DNA of 9,359 nt from Anaeromyxobacter sp. (GCA_020028115.1 JAHWYA010000040.1:1-9359); one strand, 5' to 3'; shown: positions 1 through 8,545, counted from the first letter of the stretch. Numbers and translations are program-made. The notes: a model not told the origin generated them from the sequence alone.

Positions 1-1
1 G

Positions 2-622
2 CTCGACGCCGCGCTCGTCGGGCCCGCCCCGGCGACGCGCGCCGTGCTGGTGCTCGTCGTCGCGGTGTCCGGGCTCGCGCTCCTGCTCCCGCGGGAGGTC
101 CTGCTCCTGCGCCTCGCCAAGGACAACGACGCGATCCGCGCCGGGGAGGTGTGGCGGCTCCTCACCGCGGGGCTCGTCCACGGGGGCGCCATCCACCTGT
201 TCCTGAACGCCTCGGTCCTCTCGAACGTGGGCGGCTTCGTCGAGCGGCTCCTCGGGGCGCGCCGCATGCTCGTCGTCCTCTGGGGCGGCGTCCTCACGGG
301 ATCGCTCGCGTCCTTCGCGACGAACCCCCACCCGAGCGTCGGGATCTCGGGCGGGCTGTTCGCGCTCGTCGGCGCGCTGCTCGCGGTCGGGCTGCGCCAC
401 CGCCGATCGCTCCCGCCGCCCGCCCGGCGCATGCTCCTGCGGGCGCCGGTCGAGGTCGTCGTGCTGAACCTCGCCCTCGGGCTCGCGCTGCCGATCATCG
501 ACAACGCGGGGCACCTCGGCGGGCTCGCCGGCGGGGTGCTGCTCGGGCTCGGGGTCGGGCTACGCCCCGAGGTCCGCGCCGCGCTCGCCGGCGCGGGCGA
601 TGCGACGCCGGCGCCGCCCTGA
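2..622 (+). CDS. Rhomboid family intramembrane serine protease (5' partial)
   Basis: This would be a polytopic inner-membrane protease that cleaves substrates within or near transmembrane helices. The frame is open to the left edge, so the start lies outside the window; 206 residues are visible, counted from the codon at position 2. Rhomboid hallmarks appear in order: a hydrophobic first helix (about residues 15-30), the HxxxN motif of TM2 (IHLFLN, H65 and N69), the catalytic serine in GISG (S116) within a glycine-rich helix, and the catalytic histidine in NAGHLGGLAGG (H171) in the last helix. Both dyad residues are therefore present and the enzyme should be active. A GTG at 44 is a possible internal start, but it falls at the edge of the first helix, so a start slightly upstream is more likely. 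The C-terminal tail is short and Ala/Pro-rich. The gene converges on the nucleotidyltransferase gene with a 24-bp gap. Its substrate cannot be inferred. Confidence 0.88.
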   Translation, partial: LDAALVGPAPATRAVLVLVVAVSGLALLLPREVLLLRLAKDNDAIRAGEVWRLLTAGLVHGGAIHLFLNASVLSNVGGFVERLLGARRMLVVLWGGVLTGSLASFATNPHPSVGISGGLFALVGALLAVGLRHRRSLPPPARRMLLRAPVEVVVLNLALGLALPIIDNAGHLGGLAGGVLLGLGVGLRPEVRAALAGAGDATPAPP

Positions 623-646
623 TCGGTACGAGCGACTTGGGTCGCG

Positions 647-1483
647 TCACCGGCCAGAGCGCCCGAAGATGGTTTCGAGCCCGAACGCACACAGCTCGCG
701 GATCCGCTCTGGTGAGGGCGGAGACGGTCGCCCCGAGCTCGCCGCGATCCGCGAAGCGCCCGCGACCGGGTCGGTCATCGTCGTGAAGAGACGTCTCCTT
801 CGGTCCTCGAACTTATCGACCGCTGGCTGGGGAATTCGACCCCGGATCCGATCCCACAGCCCCGCGAGCGTTCCGATCTCGGATTCGAACAGCTGGAGCG
901 TGTCGAACACATACAGCACGTCCTTGTCCGGACTCGTACGCCTCTCGAGCACGAGGAGCTTCTGAAGCAGGAACACCACCGGATTTGCGACCTGTACGGA
1001 GATGCTCTGTGCCGCCGGACGGGCGACGCCGCCCCTGAGATCGACGGACCAGGGGTCGATCATGAGGATGTCGAGGTATCTCAGCTTCTGTGCGGTGACT
1101 CCTGCGACGCTGGTGCGATCATCGGTCGTCCCGTCCCTCTTCCGACCACTTCCGGTCTGCCAGGTGAGGAACTCGAGGTAGAACGTCGAGCGCTCCTCGC
1201 CAAGCCGGAATCGCGTCACGGGCGGCACGTCGTCGCCCAGGAATTCCTCGCGAAAGCCCGCGGCCGAGAGACGCTGACGCATCGTCTCAGCGCCGGGCTG
1301 AAGGTCAGGCGGCGTCGCCAGGTCCGCGTCTTCGGTGAACAGAGGCTCGAAATCCTGCGCCTCGGCACGCGGGTGCTCGCGGTACAGGCGATGAGCCCAG
1401 CCTCCGATCACGACGAGAGCATGCAGATAGGGGTCCAGCGCCTCTGCCGCGCGCGCGAATACCTCGAGATTCGGGAGCGTCAC
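647..1483 (-). CDS. AbiEii-like / GSU2403-type nucleotidyltransferase (putative toxin)
   Basis: This is a predicted 278-residue protein of the DNA-polymerase-beta nucleotidyltransferase fold, probably the effector of the two-gene module. Visible motifs are VVIGGWAHR (G27, G28), then TEDADLA with the paired metal-binding carboxylates D52 and D54, then a third acidic residue in YLEFLT (E104). A C-terminal helical part holds LLQK, then ERR and DKD (about 172-188), resembling the K...R...(K/R)D pattern of AbiEii/MNT-type enzymes. The long GG-to-DxD gap (23 residues) fits the GSU2403/NTP_transf_8 group better than classical AbiEii. I chose the GTG at 1483. It overlaps the upstream gene's stop as GTGA and has a GGAAGGA ribosome site about 9 nt before it. 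An ATG at 1528 would add 15 uncharacteristic residues and a 49-bp overlap. GC is lower than in the flanking genes, suggesting acquisition. Known AbiEii proteins act as toxins with nucleotidyltransferase activity; toxicity here is inference. Confidence 0.72.
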   Translation of the reverse strand: MTLPNLEVFARAAEALDPYLHALVVIGGWAHRLYREHPRAEAQDFEPLFTEDADLATPPDLQPGAETMRQRLSAAGFREEFLGDDVPPVTRFRLGEERSTFYLEFLTWQTGSGRKRDGTTDDRTSVAGVTAQKLRYLDILMIDPWSVDLRGGVARPAAQSISVQVANPVVFLLQKLLVLERRTSPDKDVLYVFDTLQLFESEIGTLAGLWDRIRGRIPQPAVDKFEDRRRRLFTTMTDPVAGASRIAASSGRPSPPSPERIRELCAFGLETIFGRSGR

Positions 1484-2712
1484 GCAAACTCGTCCTTCCG
1501 CACGTGGTTCTGGATGGCGTTGTTCCACAGATGCTCTGCCTGCTCCTGACCACGTGCGGGGTGGTCACCGACGTCCAGCCAAGCTTGGAGAACGTCGGAT
1601 ACGGGCACTCCATCGCGACGGACGGCTGCGCGAAACACGGCCTCCGGAAAGCGGGGCCGCCTCAGCACGACGTCGATTCTGTCCGCGCCCTCGGCAGGAG
1701 CCAGTCCGAACTTCCGCAGAAGCTCCGCGTCCCATCGCTCCACGTAGATGTGCCGCGGAACGCCGCGAACGAACCCAAGCCCCAGCGCATCGCACGCCGC
1801 GAACAGTCCCAGGCAGAGTCTCGGGCCTCTTCCCCACTGGAGCGAATGCTCGAGGAAGCCCTCGTGCTCTTCAACGGTGACGTGGCGTTCGAGGTGCTCC
1901 ACGTGACCGCGCGCCAGGTCGGAGATCGCCTTCTGCGGGTCCCGCGGCTTCAGGATCCATCGTGTCGGCAGCTCGAGCGCGGGGCGCCGGGTCGCGCCGC
2001 GCCACGCTTCGAGAAGCGACGGCACCCGGAGCAGCCGGAGCTCGTGATCTCTTGCGAGATGGTGATCTGCTTCCAGGGCTGCGACGAACCTCGCAGCGCT
2101 CGGGACGGAAACATCCGCCACCGATGCCAGCTCGCTCGCGGTTCGCACGGGCGCCCGTGGACCTCCCACGAATTCGTCCGGGAACCGCGGAGCGAGGAGG
2201 ACCTTCAACAGCCACTGGTTCAAGTCCGTGAATGGATCGTGAACGACGCGGCTGACCTGGGGTCGTGCGTACACGACGGCAGAACGCTCCGAGGCATCCC
2301 GGATTCGTTCGAGCCCCGGGCCGACCAGTTCGATACGGCCGGCGCCATCGATCCATCCATGTGCATCCGCCGGCGCGACGAGCCGGGCGTACTCTCGAAG
2401 CGTCTCGGCGGTCGCCTTCGTGAGGTTCGGAGCTGCAACGACCGCGAGCGGAGACCAGCCTTCGCCTCGTACGCGCACGAGCGCTCGCGCGCGAAGGATT
2501 CCGTCCGCCAGGAGCGCCTGAAGTGACTGGCGACGGGCAACCGCTGTCGCGCGGAACTCGACTGCGTAGCGATGCTTCCCGCGGGAAACGAGAAGATCCG
2601 GCGCGGGACTCCAGTCGACCGGCGAACCCACCTCCCATCCCGCAGCACTGAATGCTCGGGACAGGCGCTCTCTGAGCGACTGCTCGATGCGGGATGAGTC
2701 CGACGTGAGCAC
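1480..2712 (-). CDS. AbiEi-like winged-helix transcriptional regulator (putative antitoxin)
   Basis: This is a 410-residue protein that probably represses its own operon and acts as the antitoxin partner of the nucleotidyltransferase. Three parts can be read. An N-terminal segment (about 10-150) resembles a degenerate PD-(D/E)xK fold: PDLLV (D39), then YAVEFRA (E52, with R54 where lysine is expected). A winged helix-turn-helix follows (about 187-232; TASELASVADV then SVPSAARFVAALEAD). The C-terminal domain (about 245-400) contains RPRFPEAVF and a closing QAWLDVGDHPARGQEQAEHL segment, as in AbiEi-type antitoxins of the AbiEi_2 (PF09952) kind. No other ATG/GTG/TTG lies in frame between 2712 and 2820, so GTG at 2712 is the only plausible start; no Shine-Dalgarno is seen. 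The next gene overlaps by 4 bp, implying translational coupling. Three repeats at 2719-2768 sit directly upstream. GC is low compared with neighbours. The family call is from remembered sequence patterns; autoregulation is inferred. Confidence 0.72.
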   Translation of the reverse strand: MLTSDSSRIEQSLRERLSRAFSAAGWEVGSPVDWSPAPDLLVSRGKHRYAVEFRATAVARRQSLQALLADGILRARALVRVRGEGWSPLAVVAAPNLTKATAETLREYARLVAPADAHGWIDGAGRIELVGPGLERIRDASERSAVVYARPQVSRVVHDPFTDLNQWLLKVLLAPRFPDEFVGGPRAPVRTASELASVADVSVPSAARFVAALEADHHLARDHELRLLRVPSLLEAWRGATRRPALELPTRWILKPRDPQKAISDLARGHVEHLERHVTVEEHEGFLEHSLQWGRGPRLCLGLFAACDALGLGFVRGVPRHIYVERWDAELLRKFGLAPAEGADRIDVVLRRPRFPEAVFRAAVRRDGVPVSDVLQAWLDVGDHPARGQEQAEHLWNNAIQNHVRKDEFA

Positions 2713-2718
2713 GCGCGA

Positions 2719-2768
2719 ATCATGCGCACGAATTCGATCATGCGCAAGATACCTTTCATGCGCATGAT
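2719..2768 (-). promoter_or_regulatory. Triple-repeat operator and putative promoter of the AbiEi-like operon
   Basis: On the plus strand TCATGCGCA occurs at 2720, 2738 and 2756, an exact 18-bp period. The first two copies share ATCATGCGCA, and the third is part of a perfect 12-bp palindrome TCATGCGCATGA (2756-2767). The array starts 7 bp upstream of the regulator's GTG. Read on the minus strand, TTGCGC (2747-2742) and CATGAT (2724-2719) are 17 bp apart and could be -35 and -10 boxes. That would start transcription at or next to the GTG, giving a leaderless message, which fits the lack of a ribosome site. TATCTT (2751-2746) is an alternative -10. Known AbiEi proteins bind repeats in their own promoters, so an autoregulatory operator is the likely role. 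The repeats are direct observation; the promoter and function are inference. Confidence 0.6.
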
Positions 2769-2813
2769 AGGCGATATCGCAGGCGTCACCATCGGGACGA
2801 CGACCACGTCGGT

Positions 2814-3323
2814 CTACATCAGGGGGAGCAGCCCCTTGGCGCGCAGGATGAGGTCGCAGAGCTCGCGCACCGCGCCGCGCCCGCCCGGCGCGCGCGTGAC
2901 GAGGTGCACGATCTCGCGGACCTCGGGGCGCGCGTCCGCGGGGCAGGCGGAGAGCCCGACGCGCCGGAGCAGCGTCACGTCGTTCACGTCGTCCCCCATG
3001 TACGCGACCTCCTCGTCGGGGATCCCGAGGTGGGCGAGCCGCGCGTAGCCGGCGAGCTTGTCGCGCTCCCCGAACACGAGGTGCTCGAACCGCAGCTCCC
3101 GGAGCCGCGCCTCGGACGCCTTGCCCGGCCGGCCCGAGATCACGCCGAGCTTCACGTGATCGCGGACCATGACGATCCCGTGGCCGTCCTTCACGTCGAA
3201 CGCCTTGAGGGCCTCGCCGCCCTCGCCGTAGTAGAGCCGGCCGTCGGTGAGGACGCCGTCGACGTCGAGGAGGAGGAGCCGGATCCGGGCGGCGCGCGCG
3301 ACGAGCGCCCGCGCCGGGCTCAC
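2814..3323 (-). CDS. kdsC: 3-deoxy-D-manno-octulosonate 8-phosphate phosphatase
   Basis: This cytoplasmic HAD-superfamily enzyme hydrolyses KDO-8-phosphate to KDO and phosphate, the step after KdsA. The 169-residue protein carries all four HAD motifs: LLLLDVDGVLTDG (nucleophile D20, acid/base D22), VISGR (S63), the motif III lysine in ERDKL (K89), and MGDDVND (D111, D112). The short GRLYYGEGGEALKAFDVKDG stretch and the absence of a large cap are typical of C0-type KdsC, which acts as a tetramer. The length is slightly below E. coli KdsC (188) because the N-terminus is short. The GTG at 3323 overlaps the kdsA stop as GTGA, so translation is probably coupled. The stop is followed by 101 bp containing the regulatory repeats of the foreign module, so whatever followed kdsC ancestrally may have been displaced. 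Confidence 0.93.
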   Translation of the reverse strand: MSPARALVARAARIRLLLLDVDGVLTDGRLYYGEGGEALKAFDVKDGHGIVMVRDHVKLGVISGRPGKASEARLRELRFEHLVFGERDKLAGYARLAHLGIPDEEVAYMGDDVNDVTLLRRVGLSACPADARPEVREIVHLVTRAPGGRGAVRELCDLILRAKGLLPLM

Positions 3324-4147
3324 GGCTGCCCCATCGCGTGCCGCACGGCCAGGACCTCGCGGAGGATGCGGTCCGCCGCGTCGAAGTCGAGCGAGTTCGG
3401 GCCGTCCGACTTCGCCGTCGCCGGGTCCTCGTGGATCTCCATGAACAGCGCGTCGATGCCGACCGCCGCCGCGGCGCGGGCGAGGGGAGCGACGAACTGC
3501 CGCTCGCCACCGGTCACGTCGCCGGCGCCGCCGGGGAGCTGCACGGAGTGGGTCGCGTCGAGGCAGACCGGCACGCCGAGCTCGCGCATGATCGGGAAGG
3601 CCCGCATGTCGACGACGAGGTTCCCGTAGCCGAACGTCGCGCCGCGCTCGATGAGCATCACGTTCTCGTTCCCCGCCTCGCGGCACTTCGCGACCGCGTG
3701 GCGCATCTCCCGGGGCGCGAGGAACTGGCCCTTCTTCACCGAGACGCTCCGGCCGTGCCGGGCGCAGGCCATGACGAGGTCCGTCTGCCGGCAGAGGAAC
3801 GCCGGGACCTGGAGGAGGTCGACCACGCGGCCGGCGGGCTCCGCCTGCGAGGTCTCGTGCACGTCGGTCGTGCACGGGAGCCCGGTCTCGCGCTTCACCG
3901 CCTCGAACGCGGCGAGCCCCTTCTCGAGCCCGGGGCCGCGGAAGCTCTTCCCGGAGGAGCGGTTGGCCTTGTCGAACGAGGCCTTGAAGACGACCGGGAG
4001 GCCGTGCCGCTCCGCGAGCGCCTTCACCTTGCGCGCGTGCGCGAGGGCGTGGCCCTCCGACTCCATGACGCAGGGGCCCGCGATGAGCAGGAGCTTCCGC
4101 CCGTCGCCGACCTCGTGCCCGGCGATCCGGGCGAGAACCGATGCCAC
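3320..4147 (-). CDS. kdsA: 3-deoxy-8-phosphooctulonate synthase (KDO-8-phosphate synthase), metal-dependent type
   Basis: The enzyme condenses arabinose 5-phosphate with phosphoenolpyruvate to give KDO-8-phosphate in the cytoplasm. The 275-residue protein is a TIM barrel with the expected signatures IAGPCVMES, FKASFDKANRSS, PCTTDVHE, VKKGQFLAP, ERGATFGYGNLVVDMR and DATHSVQLPGG. The metal-site residues of the Aquifex aeolicus-type class are all present: C26, H200, E237 and D248. E. coli-type enzymes have Asn in place of this Cys, so this one is predicted to need a divalent metal. The start is GTG at 4147, with GGAAAGG about 6 nt upstream. It lies 33 bp after pyrG and overlaps kdsC by 4 bp. In many bacteria kdsD adjoins these genes; it is not here. 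Confidence 0.95.
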   Translation of the reverse strand: MASVLARIAGHEVGDGRKLLLIAGPCVMESEGHALAHARKVKALAERHGLPVVFKASFDKANRSSGKSFRGPGLEKGLAAFEAVKRETGLPCTTDVHETSQAEPAGRVVDLLQVPAFLCRQTDLVMACARHGRSVSVKKGQFLAPREMRHAVAKCREAGNENVMLIERGATFGYGNLVVDMRAFPIMRELGVPVCLDATHSVQLPGGAGDVTGGERQFVAPLARAAAAVGIDALFMEIHEDPATAKSDGPNSLDFDAADRILREVLAVRHAMGQP

Positions 4148-4180
4148 GTGGTGCCTTTCCGCCGGCCGAGCCGGCGACGC

Positions 4181-6603
<2,423 letters not shown>

Positions 6604-6614
6604 ACCGGGACGCC

Positions 6615-6643
6615 AAACTACGCGGCGCGATCGATCGCGTCAA
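6615..6643 (-). promoter_or_regulatory. Putative sigma70-type promoter of the kdsB operon with palindromic spacer
   Basis: On the minus strand TTGACG (6643-6638, five of six with TTGACA) and TAGTTT (6620-6615, three of six with TATAAT) are separated by exactly 17 bp. The spacer contains a perfect 14-bp palindrome, CGCGATCGATCGCG (6626-6639), which reaches into the -35 box. The expected transcription start is around 6608, only about five bases before the kdsB TTG. This is the only promoter-like pair I found before the operon. The base positions are direct observation; promoter activity and an operator role for the palindrome are inferred. Confidence 0.42.
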
Positions 6644-6668
6644 CCGTCCCCGTGAGGCGTCTGCGAAG

Positions 6669-6711
6669 CCCGCGAAATCGCGGGTGCCGTCTCGCCCGCG
6701 AGCTCGCGGGC
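6669..6711 (-). terminator. Two adjacent GC-rich palindromes after the PEGA gene
   Basis: CCCGCGA-AA-TCGCGGG (6669-6684) is followed nine bases later by the perfect 18-bp palindrome GCCCGCGAGCTCGCGGGC (6694-6711). Both share the CCCGCGA/TCGCGGG core, so they could also pair with each other. They lie 18-60 bp downstream of the PEGA-gene stop and before the kdsB promoter, which fits transcription termination or mRNA 3'-end stabilisation. There is no U-tract and the loops are very short, so a classical intrinsic terminator is uncertain. Confidence 0.35.
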
Positions 6712-6728
6712 GCACGGCCGGCTCGCCG

Positions 6729-7484
6729 TCAGCGTGAGATCTGGACCGCGGTGCCTTGCCCCTCGGTCGGCGAGGCGTTCGGCCGGTCGCGCGCCGGGAT
6801 GGCGTAGAGGCGTGGCCGGTGCTCGACGATGCCGTTCGCGGGCACGTCCACCCAGGCCGCCTCGGCGTCGGCGTACCCCGGGAGCGCGACCTGCACCTTG
6901 TGGCGGCCCGGCTTCACGACCTTCGCGACCGGCGTCCGGCCCGCGGCCACGTCGTCGACCGTGACCGCCGCGCCCGGCGCGTCCGTCACGATCCGCAGCA
7001 CGCCGGTCGCCTCCTTCCCGCCCTCGAGGAGCGCCGGCGCGGCGTCCGCCACGTCCTTCTGCAGCCGCCGCGAGGCGACCGGGATCTCGCGCTCGAGCCC
7101 GCCGAGCCGCGCGCCGGTGATCGCGTTGGCGCTCACCACCGCGACGCGGTACGAGGTCCCGCGCTGCTGGAGCGACCCGCCCACGATCCGGTCGACGCCG
7201 AGCTTCGCGCCCCGGTCGGCGAGGCACTGCGCGTCGTCGGCGCAGCGCACCAGCGCCGCGTGGGCGTCGCGCCCGAGCTTCTGCGCGACGGCGGCCGGCC
7301 CGACGACCTCGTAGCCGGACGCGGCGGCCTTCTTCGCGAACGCCTCGGCGACGCTCCGGCCGGTGTTCTGGAGCTGCGCGGGGGCGTCGAGGGTCACCAC
7401 CGCGACGCGCGTGCCCTCCGCCAGGGCAGTCCTGGAGGTGAGCGCGACGGCGGCGGCGGCGAGCGGGCGGAGGAGCGAGCGCAT
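6729..7484 (-). CDS. Exported PEGA-domain protein
   Basis: This is a 251-residue protein of unknown role. The N-terminus has an arginine-containing n-region and an Ala-rich hydrophobic stretch ending SRTALA (about 1-22), which reads as a Sec signal peptide, so the protein is probably periplasmic. Residues 26-155 look like an alpha/beta domain (VAVVTLDAP..., AEAFAKKAAASGYEVV, LGVDRIVGGSLQQRG), reminiscent of TolB-N/CsgG-type domains, with two cysteines (C81, C87) that could form a disulfide. Residues about 161-225 match a PEGA domain: GVLRIVTDAPGAAVTVDD, then GRTPVAKVVKPGRHKVQVALPGY. Such proteins are common in myxobacteria. ATG at 7484 was preferred over an in-frame TTG at 7502 because it begins the signal peptide directly; neither has a good ribosome site. 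It is divergent from the pseudouridine synthase gene. Function cannot be assigned beyond a likely envelope role. Confidence 0.8.
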   Translation of the reverse strand: MRSLLRPLAAAAVALTSRTALAEGTRVAVVTLDAPAQLQNTGRSVAEAFAKKAAASGYEVVGPAAVAQKLGRDAHAALVRCADDAQCLADRGAKLGVDRIVGGSLQQRGTSYRVAVVSANAITGARLGGLEREIPVASRRLQKDVADAAPALLEGGKEATGVLRIVTDAPGAAVTVDDVAAGRTPVAKVVKPGRHKVQVALPGYADAEAAWVDVPANGIVEHRPRLYAIPARDRPNASPTEGQGTAVQISR

Positions 7485-7492
7485 GGCCGACG

Positions 7493-7521
7493 ATGGTGAC
7501 AAGCCGCCATCCCACGTTCAA
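7493..7521 (-). promoter_or_regulatory. Weak promoter candidate in the divergent PEGA/RluA intergenic region
   Basis: The 43-bp gap between the divergent PEGA and pseudouridine synthase genes must serve both unless promoters lie inside the genes. On the minus strand TTGAAC (7521-7516) and CACCAT (7498-7493) are 17 bp apart, but the -10 matches only three of six. On the plus strand GCTAAT (7524-7529) is a fair -10 that overlaps the ATG and has no well-spaced -35. No operator-like repeat is seen. Confidence 0.2.
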
Positions 7522-7527
7522 GTGCTA

Positions 7528-8496
7528 ATGTTCGCCGCCGTGTCGCACGTCGTCCGCGTCTCCTTCACGGTCGAGCCGAACTACGCCGGGTGGCGGCTCG
7601 ACCGCTACCTGCAGGAGAAGATCCAGCGGCTCTCCCGCGAACGGGTGCAGCACCTGATCGCGAACCGGCTCGAGTGCGAGGGGCGGCGGCTCAAGCCTGC
7701 GACGCGGCTCGTCCCGGGCCTCACCTTCGTCCTCCTGCGGAACGCCGAGCCGGAGCCCGAGGCGAACCTCGACTTCGGCGTCGTGCACGACGACGGCGCG
7801 CTCCTCGTCGTCGACAAGCCGGCGGGGCTGCCCGTCCACCCCACCGCGCGGTACTCGGCGAACACCTTCACCTCCGCGGCGCGCCTGCGCTTCCCGGAGC
7901 GGAAGGTCGACCCGGCGCACCGGCTCGACCGCGAGACGTCCGGCCTCCTCGCCTGCGGGAGCGCGCCGGAGTGGACGAAGCGCCTCAAGCGCGCCTTCGC
8001 GGACGGGGCGGTCGCGAAGACCTACCTCGGCCTCGCGCTCGGGGTCCCGCCGTCGGCGCGCTTCGCCGTGGACGCGCCGCTCGCCATCACCGGCGAGTCC
8101 GGGGTCCGCGTCCGGATGCACGTCGCCTCGGGCGGGCTCCCCTCCTCGACCGAGTTCGAGGTCCTCGAGCGGCGGCGCGCGCCGGACGGCGCGCCGGTCA
8201 CGCTCCTCGCCTGCCGCCCCCGCACCGGCCGGCAGCACCAGATCCGGGCCCACCTGCACCACGCCGCGCTGCCGCTCGTCGGCGACAAGATCTACGGGCC
8301 GGACGAGGCGATCTTCGACCGCTTCACCCGCCACGCGCTGACCGACGACGATCGCGTGCTGCTCCGGCTCCCGCGCCAGGCGCTGCACGCCTGGAAGCTC
8401 GAGCTGCCCCACCCGCGCACGGGCGAGCGCGTCGCGCTCGAGGCGCCGCTCCCCGCGGACCTCGCGGAGTTCTGGAGGAGCTGCGTCGCCGCGTGA
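7528..8496 (+). CDS. RluA-family RNA pseudouridine synthase
   Basis: This enzyme isomerises specific uridines to pseudouridine in rRNA or tRNA. The 322-residue protein has an N-terminal S4-like RNA-binding segment (about 20-70: GWRLDRYLQEKI, LSRERVQHLI), then the catalytic domain. The catalytic aspartate is D134 in AHRLDRETSGLL. Other family landmarks are LLVVDKPAGLPVHPT (92-106), RTGRQHQIRAHL (232-243) and VGDKIYG (251-257). S4 plus catalytic domain resembles RluC/RluD, but the target uridine cannot be told from sequence, so no symbol is given. ATG at 7528 was chosen; GTG at 7540 is an alternative, and neither has a strong ribosome site. The frame stays open upstream, but that part lies opposite the PEGA gene and is not conserved. 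The gene converges with the TrmH-type gene. Confidence 0.92.
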   Translation: MFAAVSHVVRVSFTVEPNYAGWRLDRYLQEKIQRLSRERVQHLIANRLECEGRRLKPATRLVPGLTFVLLRNAEPEPEANLDFGVVHDDGALLVVDKPAGLPVHPTARYSANTFTSAARLRFPERKVDPAHRLDRETSGLLACGSAPEWTKRLKRAFADGAVAKTYLGLALGVPPSARFAVDAPLAITGESGVRVRMHVASGGLPSSTEFEVLERRRAPDGAPVTLLACRPRTGRQHQIRAHLHHAALPLVGDKIYGPDEAIFDRFTRHALTDDDRVLLRLPRQALHAWKLELPHPRTGERVALEAPLPADLAEFWRSCVAA

Positions 8497-8500
8497 CCCT

Positions 8501-8532
8501 GGACCGCGCGCGCGGACGGGGCACGCGGGTCC
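8501..8532. terminator. Weak inverted repeat between convergent genes
   Basis: In the 49-bp gap between the convergent pseudouridine synthase and TrmH-type genes, GGACC (8501-8505) pairs with GGTCC (8528-8532). The stem can be lengthened by GCG/CGC across a one-base bulge. There is no T-run on either side. It could act as a bidirectional terminator, but the stem is short and similar GC-rich pairings are common here. Confidence 0.2.
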
Positions 8533-8545
8533 GAAGCGCGAACCG

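Noticed and set aside
632..645. Small hairpin GCGAC-ttgg-GTCGC between the rhomboid and nucleotidyltransferase genes
   Set aside because: A 5-bp stem without a T-run is expected by chance in this composition; too weak to call a terminator.
1484..1528. ATG start at 1528 for the nucleotidyltransferase
   Set aside because: It would overlap the upstream gene by 49 bp. The GTG at 1483 has a ribosome site and the usual 4-bp coupled overlap.
1504..2526. Plus-strand open frame opposite the AbiEi-like gene
   Set aside because: No recognisable domain; it is antisense to a gene with a clear winged helix and antitoxin-like C-terminus, and is explained by high GC.
2719..2772. The three 18-bp units as a CRISPR array
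   Set aside because: The shared part is only 9-10 bp and the period is 18 bp, far shorter than repeat plus spacer in CRISPR; no cas genes are present.
2798..2811. CGACG-acca-CGTCG hairpin just after kdsC
   Set aside because: Only five base pairs and no T-run; insufficient to claim termination of the kds operon.
2713..3510. N-terminal extension of the AbiEi-like regulator across kdsC
   Set aside because: The frame is open but overlaps kdsC, is low-complexity, and has no start codon between 2712 and 2820. The conserved protein begins at the GTG at 2712.
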